Positions 5,738-9,526 of a stretch of DNA of 9,526 nt are shown here, piece after piece; position 1 is the first letter of the stretch; every line of letters starts with the position of its first letter. The stretch comes from Eggerthellaceae bacterium (lineage in GTDB: Bacteria; Actinomycetota; Coriobacteriia; Coriobacteriales; Eggerthellaceae): assembly GCA_017960005.1 (NCBI GenBank), contig JAGCZM010000002.1:1-9526 (forward strand), given 5' to 3'. Position numbers and translations under genes: made by a program. The notes beneath the pieces were generated by a model that searched no databases, was not told the DNA's origin, and saw nothing but the letters and a program-made list of their open reading frames with translations.

Positions 5738-7147
5738 TTATGCCTGTTTTTGGGAGGCATCCTTTACCAAAAAGATGGCCACAACGATCAAACCGAGTAT
5801 GAGAATACCCGCACATGTTGCCCATACGGTCGTATAACCGATTGCGGTGATAACACCCGCCGGCGTGGCACCGACCTTAAGCAGGGACACGAACAGACCG
5901 CCGCCCAGAGCACCGCCCAGAGTTTGGGAAGAGTTGAACAAACCGGTGGCGATACCCTTGGTGTCTTTGGTGGCGCGCTCCGGAATGATGACCGGAATCG
6001 CCGCGGAGACGATACCCAAACCCAAGCCGGACAACACCACGAATATGATCAAATTGACAAAGGTCACGCCCGGGACGGCCCATTGCGCGAATGCGCCGGC
6101 ACTCAACACGAATCCCAAAATCAGCGTGGCTTTGGGTTTTAATGATTTAACCAACAACGGAACGATCAGTGCCGCTATGACGGTTGCGATGAGGATTGAA
6201 GTTTGAGCAAGAGAGATGCTGCTCGGCTCAAACGCAAATCCGTAACCCAGCTGAGCGGGATCCGCGGCCAAGAACGTGGCGGTCGGGGACATGAACCCGT
6301 AAAACACCGCGCCGTAGCAGATGGCACCGATATAAAGCGGGAACATCCTTCTCGAGAACATGATGTTGACATCGATGGCGGGATGTTCGATGCGTTTTTG
6401 ATATCTGAACCAAAAGACACCGACGATCAATGCGGCAATGATGAGAGCGGCACCCACGGCACTTTCCATACCGCCTTCGACAACCTCAACAAAACCGAAT
6501 ATCGCAAGCAACATGATGATACCCAGCAGGATAAATCCGAGTTTGTCGATATGGCTGTCCGCACCGCTGACAAACTCGGGCATGACAAAGACAATCAACA
6601 ACACGGCAATAAGTTGCAATCCCGGAATGATGGCCACGGTAGCGGGAAGCGCGTTGAATGCCTCAAACAAAAAGCCCGACGAAGCGGTACCGATAACCGT
6701 ACCGAACGTCATGGTGGCAACGATTGCCGACACAGCAGTTACCGCGGATTTGCCTTCGGACTTGGAATGCACCAAGGCGATATGCAAAGGCAACCATACC
6801 GCGATGGGACCGTTTAAGACGCGGCCCACCAAAACAAGCGCCCATGAGTTGAATACCGTACCCAACAAAATGACAATGGTTGCCGCAAATACCATCGGAA
6901 TGACCACACGCAAGAGCTTGCGATAGCCTTTGATGTCTCCCAAACGGGTCAAAAGCGGCACAAACAAAGCCGCAATGGCCGTGGGAATGACGTTGAACAG
7001 CTGAAGCCCGGATGCATCCACACCCATGGCCTCACCGAACTTCGGAATGAGCGGCTCATAAAAACCTTGTGTAAAACCGCTGATAAACTCGATGATGACG
7101 ATGGTTGCGACCATCGCGGCATGTTCGTTTTTTATCTTGATCGACAT
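5738..7147 (-). CDS. MFS transporter, 14-segment DHA2 (EmrB/QacA-like) type
   Basis: This 469-residue inner-membrane protein shows about 14 hydrophobic segments, the arrangement of the proton-coupled DHA2 drug-efflux group (6+2+6). The first begins near residue 11, and the two extra central segments are LGFILLGIIMLLAIFGFVEV and AVGAALIIAALIVGVFWF. The cytoplasmic loop after segment 2 carries RLGDIKGYRKLL, a clear motif A (GDxxGxRK). Segment 5 has the glycine-rich run TFGTVIGTASSGFLF, resembling the antiporter motif C. Export of a small hydrophobic compound is likely, but the substrate cannot be read from sequence. The start is ATG at 7147 with GGGGGAGG just upstream; a TTG 15 bases earlier would precede that site. 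The next gene downstream on the same strand is a flavin oxidoreductase after 104 bases, probably in the same transcript. Confidence 0.88.
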   Translation of the reverse strand: MSIKIKNEHAAMVATIVIIEFISGFTQGFYEPLIPKFGEAMGVDASGLQLFNVIPTAIAALFVPLLTRLGDIKGYRKLLRVVIPMVFAATIVILLGTVFNSWALVLVGRVLNGPIAVWLPLHIALVHSKSEGKSAVTAVSAIVATMTFGTVIGTASSGFLFEAFNALPATVAIIPGLQLIAVLLIVFVMPEFVSGADSHIDKLGFILLGIIMLLAIFGFVEVVEGGMESAVGAALIIAALIVGVFWFRYQKRIEHPAIDVNIMFSRRMFPLYIGAICYGAVFYGFMSPTATFLAADPAQLGYGFAFEPSSISLAQTSILIATVIAALIVPLLVKSLKPKATLILGFVLSAGAFAQWAVPGVTFVNLIIFVVLSGLGLGIVSAAIPVIIPERATKDTKGIATGLFNSSQTLGGALGGGLFVSLLKVGATPAGVITAIGYTTVWATCAGILILGLIVVAIFLVKDASQKQA

Positions 7148-7190
7148 ATTCCTCCCCCTCAATCAAACCGTTTAAGAAAAAATGTCGAGC

Positions 7191-7207
7191 GCATTATACC
7201 ATAATGC
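7191..7207 (-). promoter_or_regulatory. Perfect inverted repeat overlapping an extended -10 promoter of the MFS gene
   Basis: GCATTAT-ACC-ATAATGC is a perfect 7-bp inverted repeat with a 3-base centre. Its minus strand contains TGGTATAAT: a consensus -10 TATAAT (7198-7193) with the TG of an extended -10. No good -35 is found 17 bases upstream (TATATA), consistent with an extended -10 promoter. The leader to the ATG at 7147 would be about 40 bases. Its position suggests an operator for a repressor of the transporter/oxidoreductase unit, encoded elsewhere. Confidence 0.65.
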
Positions 7208-7276
7208 ATAGTATTTATATAGGTTTTATAGGTAATTATTTGAACGGCAGTTATCCCCTCGGTAAAAGCCCGGGGT

Positions 7277-8347
7277 TCATTCGGCGTCGATGATTGTTCC
7301 ACCCCCGATTACGCAGTCATTATCGTCGTAGAAAACGGCGGATTGCCCCGGGGCCGGCGCATGTACGGGTTGTTCAAATGAGATTTTTATCTTACCGTCG
7401 GGCAATGCTTCGATTTTTGCTTTCTGTGCTTCATGGTGATAGCGCACCTTCGCAAAGCAATCGAGCGTTTCCCCCAACCCGAGATTATCGATTCCCATAT
7501 AGGAGACATCGTCACAGACAATCGAGGTCGCGTAAATCGCATCGGCTTTGCCCAAAACCACCTCGTTTGTATCGGCCTTGATCTCTTTGACATACACCGG
7601 ATATCCGAATGCCAGCTCGAGACCTTTTCTTTGGCCTACGGTGTAATTGAAGATTCCCTTGTGTCTACCCAAGATGTTGCCCTGCTCATCCACGAAGTTT
7701 CCCTCTCCGGGAATATCTCCTCGGTAATGTTCTTTGATGTAGTCGGCATAGGTGCCTTTCGTCACAAAGCATATCTCTTGGGAATCCTGCTTTGAAGCAA
7801 CCTCGATGTCGATGGTTTTTGCGATGGCCCTGACTTCGTCTTTGGACATGTTGCCCAAAGGCATCAAGGTCTTTTGCAGGTGTTCCTGGGTAAGCTTATA
7901 AAGCATGTAGGTTTGATCTTTTTGGGCATGCGTTGCGCGTTTGACGGTGTATCTGCCGTTGGGCAGTTGCACCACAAAAGCATAATGTCCCGTGGCCACA
8001 TAATCTGCGTTGAATATCTTTGCGTAGTAGAGCAATCGATCCCATTTGACAAAGCGATTGCACACCACACAGGGGTTTGGGGTTTTGCCGGCTATATAGC
8101 TTTCCATGAAGGGTACGGACACACATCTCTCGAAATCGTCGATGCAATTGAACGCGTAGTACGGAATACCCAGCTGCATGGCCACACGCCTGGCATCATC
8201 GATTTCGCAACAACGGCTTTCTTTTCCGTCCTCGGATGTCCAAATGCGAAGCGTCACACCGATAACGTCATATCCCTGTTGTTTCAAAAGATATGCGGCT
8301 ACGGCGCTGTCAACGCCTCCCGACATCCCGACCAATACTTTTGGCAT
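7277..8347 (-). CDS. mnmA: tRNA-specific 2-thiouridylase MnmA
   Basis: MnmA installs the 2-thio group on U34 of the wobble position in Lys, Glu and Gln tRNAs, using ATP and sulfur passed as a persulfide. The 356-residue length is normal. The N-terminal PP-loop SGGVDS (9-14) binds ATP. NPCVVCNRFVKW (91-102) contains the catalytic nucleophile C96 (E. coli C102). QEICFV (190-195) contains the persulfide-carrying C193 (E. coli C199). KQDSQEIC and the HKGIFNYTVGQRKGL segment are family-typical. The start is ATG at 8347 with GGAAGG about 11 bases upstream. The frame stays open to 8485, but the extra 46 residues do not resemble MnmA and are excluded. It is probably its own transcription unit; the MFS promoter lies beyond its stop. 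Confidence 0.97.
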   Translation of the reverse strand: MPKVLVGMSGGVDSAVAAYLLKQQGYDVIGVTLRIWTSEDGKESRCCEIDDARRVAMQLGIPYYAFNCIDDFERCVSVPFMESYIAGKTPNPCVVCNRFVKWDRLLYYAKIFNADYVATGHYAFVVQLPNGRYTVKRATHAQKDQTYMLYKLTQEHLQKTLMPLGNMSKDEVRAIAKTIDIEVASKQDSQEICFVTKGTYADYIKEHYRGDIPGEGNFVDEQGNILGRHKGIFNYTVGQRKGLELAFGYPVYVKEIKADTNEVVLGKADAIYATSIVCDDVSYMGIDNLGLGETLDCFAKVRYHHEAQKAKIEALPDGKIKISFEQPVHAPAPGQSAVFYDDNDCVIGGGTIIDAE

Positions 8348-8626
8348 ACTCTTTATTGCCTTCCGCCGCTGCCGACTGCCCTTGTTTTCCCAAAAGAGCA
8401 ATGATTGAAATCCTTCTTGGGTGTCCTTATTCGGATAACACCCCCGATGCGGGTTATTGTACCGATTCAGGCACTTTTGTTTCATCGGTTTTCATTGTTT
8501 TTTTGTTTTTGAATCCGACAGATCTTCGCGATTGGTCCTTCGATTATCCGTAAATCGGCTGCTTGTTTCATCCGCACGAGACTCGGCAGATGGCCGCAAC
8601 ATCTAAAAGACACTATGTAAAAACGA
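8348..8626 (-). other. Intergenic leader of mnmA (279 bases), no gene seen
   Basis: This stretch is A-rich on the minus strand. It holds a weak -10 candidate TACAAT (8461-8456) without a good -35, followed by a 6-bp inverted repeat GGGTGT/ACACCC (8419-8424 with 8438-8443) around TTATTCGGATA that could form a leader hairpin or be an operator. No terminator for the upstream regulator gene is obvious, so read-through into mnmA is possible. Confidence 0.35.
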
Positions 8627-9226
8627 TTATTTCTTTGCCTTCAGTGCGCTTGTGCGGAAGAGGCCATGACATTTGCAATACACATAAATGTCTCTGACTC
8701 CCTCACGCCTGAACCTCGCCGAGGCATCCCCTTCCGGGTAGAGTCTGACCAACTGAACCCGATCCGCGGAAACAGCCGCCATAAAAGAGACATGACATGC
8801 TTTGGTCATGGGGTGATTCGTCGAAACATAAAGTTCTCCATCCGAATATTCGATACTGATTCCGTATTCATCCGTTGCGGATTGCGCCTTCTCAAAAACA
8901 AGGTTTATTCCGCAACAGGATACGGATGCCTCCCCGGCGGCAAACAGGATGTTTCCGCATTTCGGGCACACGTAAAACCGGGATTTCAGCATATTTGCCG
9001 ACTTGTTTTCGTTTGATGCATTGCTCCCGGAAATCAGTTCGGATACCGATACTCCCAACGCGAAAGACAATGGCTCCAACAAGGTGATTTCCGGAAAGCC
9101 GCGTCCGCATTCCCATCTCGATATGGCCTTATCCCCCACACCGATTTGCTCGCCCAGCTGTCGTTGCGTCATCCCCGATTTGGTACGCAATCTTTTGATG
9201 GCCGATCCCGTTACGCGGTTGTTCAT
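8627..9226 (-). CDS. XRE-family HTH regulator fused to a desulfoferrodoxin-like domain
   Basis: This 199-residue protein has three parts. Residues 8-64 are a Cro/C1-type helix-turn-helix (MTQRQLGEQIGVGDKAISRWE at its core, split as 19-29 and 30-39). Residues 84-110 resemble the desulfoferrodoxin N-terminal rubredoxin-like module, with C87, C90, C104 and C105 in YVCPKCGN...SCCG. Residues 119-190 resemble a superoxide-reductase domain: NHPM (H138), VQLVRLYPE and YCKCHGLF (C184, H187). Compared with Desulfarculus baarsii desulfoferrodoxin, the first iron-ligand histidine aligns with Y121 and the third with C144, with H145 next to it. The Fe(His)4Cys site is thus altered. It is probably a redox- or metal-sensing transcription factor (inference). 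The ATG at 9226 has GGGGG nearby; an ATG at 9250 has no ribosome-binding site. It lies upstream of mnmA with no evident partner. Confidence 0.85.
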   Translation of the reverse strand: MNNRVTGSAIKRLRTKSGMTQRQLGEQIGVGDKAISRWECGRGFPEITLLEPLSFALGVSVSELISGSNASNENKSANMLKSRFYVCPKCGNILFAAGEASVSCCGINLVFEKAQSATDEYGISIEYSDGELYVSTNHPMTKACHVSFMAAVSADRVQLVRLYPEGDASARFRREGVRDIYVYCKCHGLFRTSALKAKK

Positions 9227-9292
9227 CTTGCCCCCGAACCGTATGTACATGAGACTTTGTTTTTGTCGTTTATTCTGGCCCGAACAATCGGA

Positions 9293-9300
9293 TTGCGCAA
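9293..9300. promoter_or_regulatory. Short perfect palindrome upstream of the HTH-desulfoferrodoxin gene
   Basis: TTGCGCAA lies 67 bases upstream of the ATG at 9226, in the expected promoter region. It may be an operator for the regulator itself, but an eight-base palindrome is short and could be chance. I could not fix the promoter elements. Confidence 0.2.
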
Positions 9301-9360
9301 CCTACGTATCATAGAGTGAAGGTACCTGTATCGATTTGCCTCTGTTTTACCTATCAAAAT

Positions 9361-9381
9361 GCCTCCGAAATCCCGGAAGGC
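9361..9381 (-). repeat. Small hairpin, possible weak terminator
   Basis: GCCTCCG pairs with CGGAAGGC with one bulged base. On the minus strand it is followed by ATTTTGAT. It lies just beyond the larger terminator at 9413-9462 and may be a back-up terminator, but the U-tract is poor. Confidence 0.3.
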
Positions 9382-9412
9382 TTAAAAATCGTGTTTGCTC
9401 AACCGAGATTCA

Positions 9413-9462
9413 CAAACAAATACCGGGCCCGTCTTTTAACGGATAGGCCCGGTCTTTGTTTG
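9413..9462 (-). terminator. Long bidirectional terminator at the right edge
   Basis: CAAACAAA-x-ACCGGGCC (9413-9429) pairs with GGCCCGGT-x-TTTGTTTG (9446-9462): 16 pairs with one mismatch around a 16-base loop that itself contains CGT/ACG. A-rich and T-rich outer arms on either side are typical of a terminator acting in both directions. It follows the stop of the partial frame at 9478 by 15 bases. Confidence 0.82.
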
Positions 9463-9477
9463 ATCGGGTAAGGTATG

Positions 9478-9526
9478 TCAGATAATCTCAATGCGCTCTA
9501 TCATGAATTCTTTTCCCGAATAAACC
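9478..9526 (-). CDS. Possible C-terminal end of an upstream gene
   Basis: On the minus strand one frame enters from the window edge and ends VYSGKEFMIERIEII-TGA, just before the strong terminator at 9413-9462. Position and strand fit the end of a gene lying mostly outside the window, but only 15 codons are visible and the product cannot be recognised. Another frame stops at 9487 and cannot be excluded. Confidence 0.4.
   Translation of the reverse strand, partial: VYSGKEFMIERIEII

Noticed and set aside
7252..7276. Hairpin right after the mnmA stop as a terminator
   Set aside because: The CCCCGG/CCGAGGGG pairing is imperfect and no U-tract follows; too weak to call.
8348..8485. Upstream extension of the mnmA frame by 46 codons
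   Set aside because: The family begins right at MPKVLVGMSGGVDS; the extension is Lys/Asn/Arg-rich and its start has no clear ribosome-binding site.
8461..8511. Plus-strand hairpin ACCGAT/ATCGGT followed by a T-rich run, terminator-like
   Set aside because: The stem is only six pairs with a 17-base loop and there is no plus-strand gene to terminate.

Overview
All supported genes lie on the minus strand, so the window reads right to left. It shows about half G+C by eye, compact operons separated by stem-loop terminators, Shine-Dalgarno starts, a desulfoferrodoxin-type domain, a TSCPD protein and a radical-SAM enzyme. This fits a strictly or facultatively anaerobic bacterium, most likely Bacillota (Clostridia-like) or Coriobacteriia. 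I cannot name a genus. I see no tRNA, rRNA, CRISPR array, insertion sequence or phage gene.

Layout from the right edge: the last codons of an unidentified gene (9478-9526), followed by a long bidirectional terminator (9413-9462). Next is a 199-residue regulator that joins a Cro/C1-type helix-turn-helix to a desulfoferrodoxin-like module (8627-9226). Then comes mnmA, the tRNA 2-thiouridine synthase (7277-8347). A two-gene unit follows: a 14-segment MFS transporter (5738-7147) and a bacterial relative of prenylcysteine oxidase (4287-5633). It is preceded by an extended -10 promoter embedded in a perfect inverted repeat, and it ends at a strong terminator (4231-4270).

The central unit is a probable four-gene peroxide-response operon. 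It encodes a glutathione-peroxidase family enzyme (3495-4037), a four-cysteine TSCPD protein (3240-3494), a radical-SAM/SPASM-like enzyme (2031-3140) and an OhrR organic-hydroperoxide sensor (1570-2013). A TTGACG/TACAAT promoter upstream has its -10 inside a sequence resembling the OhrR operator of Bacillus subtilis. This suggests an autoregulated circuit in which OhrR controls a thiol peroxidase and a radical-SAM enzyme rather than the usual ohr gene. A bidirectional terminator (1451-1490) closes it.

The left end is a tetrapyrrole operon: precorrin-2 dehydrogenase/ferrochelatase (673-1365) overlaps hemA (1-676, cut by the window edge) by four bases. Its products serve siroheme and heme or corrinoid synthesis.

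The best candidates for something undescribed are the OhrR-linked gpx/TSCPD/radical-SAM operon and the HTH-desulfoferrodoxin fusion, whose iron site appears to have lost two of its five expected ligands.
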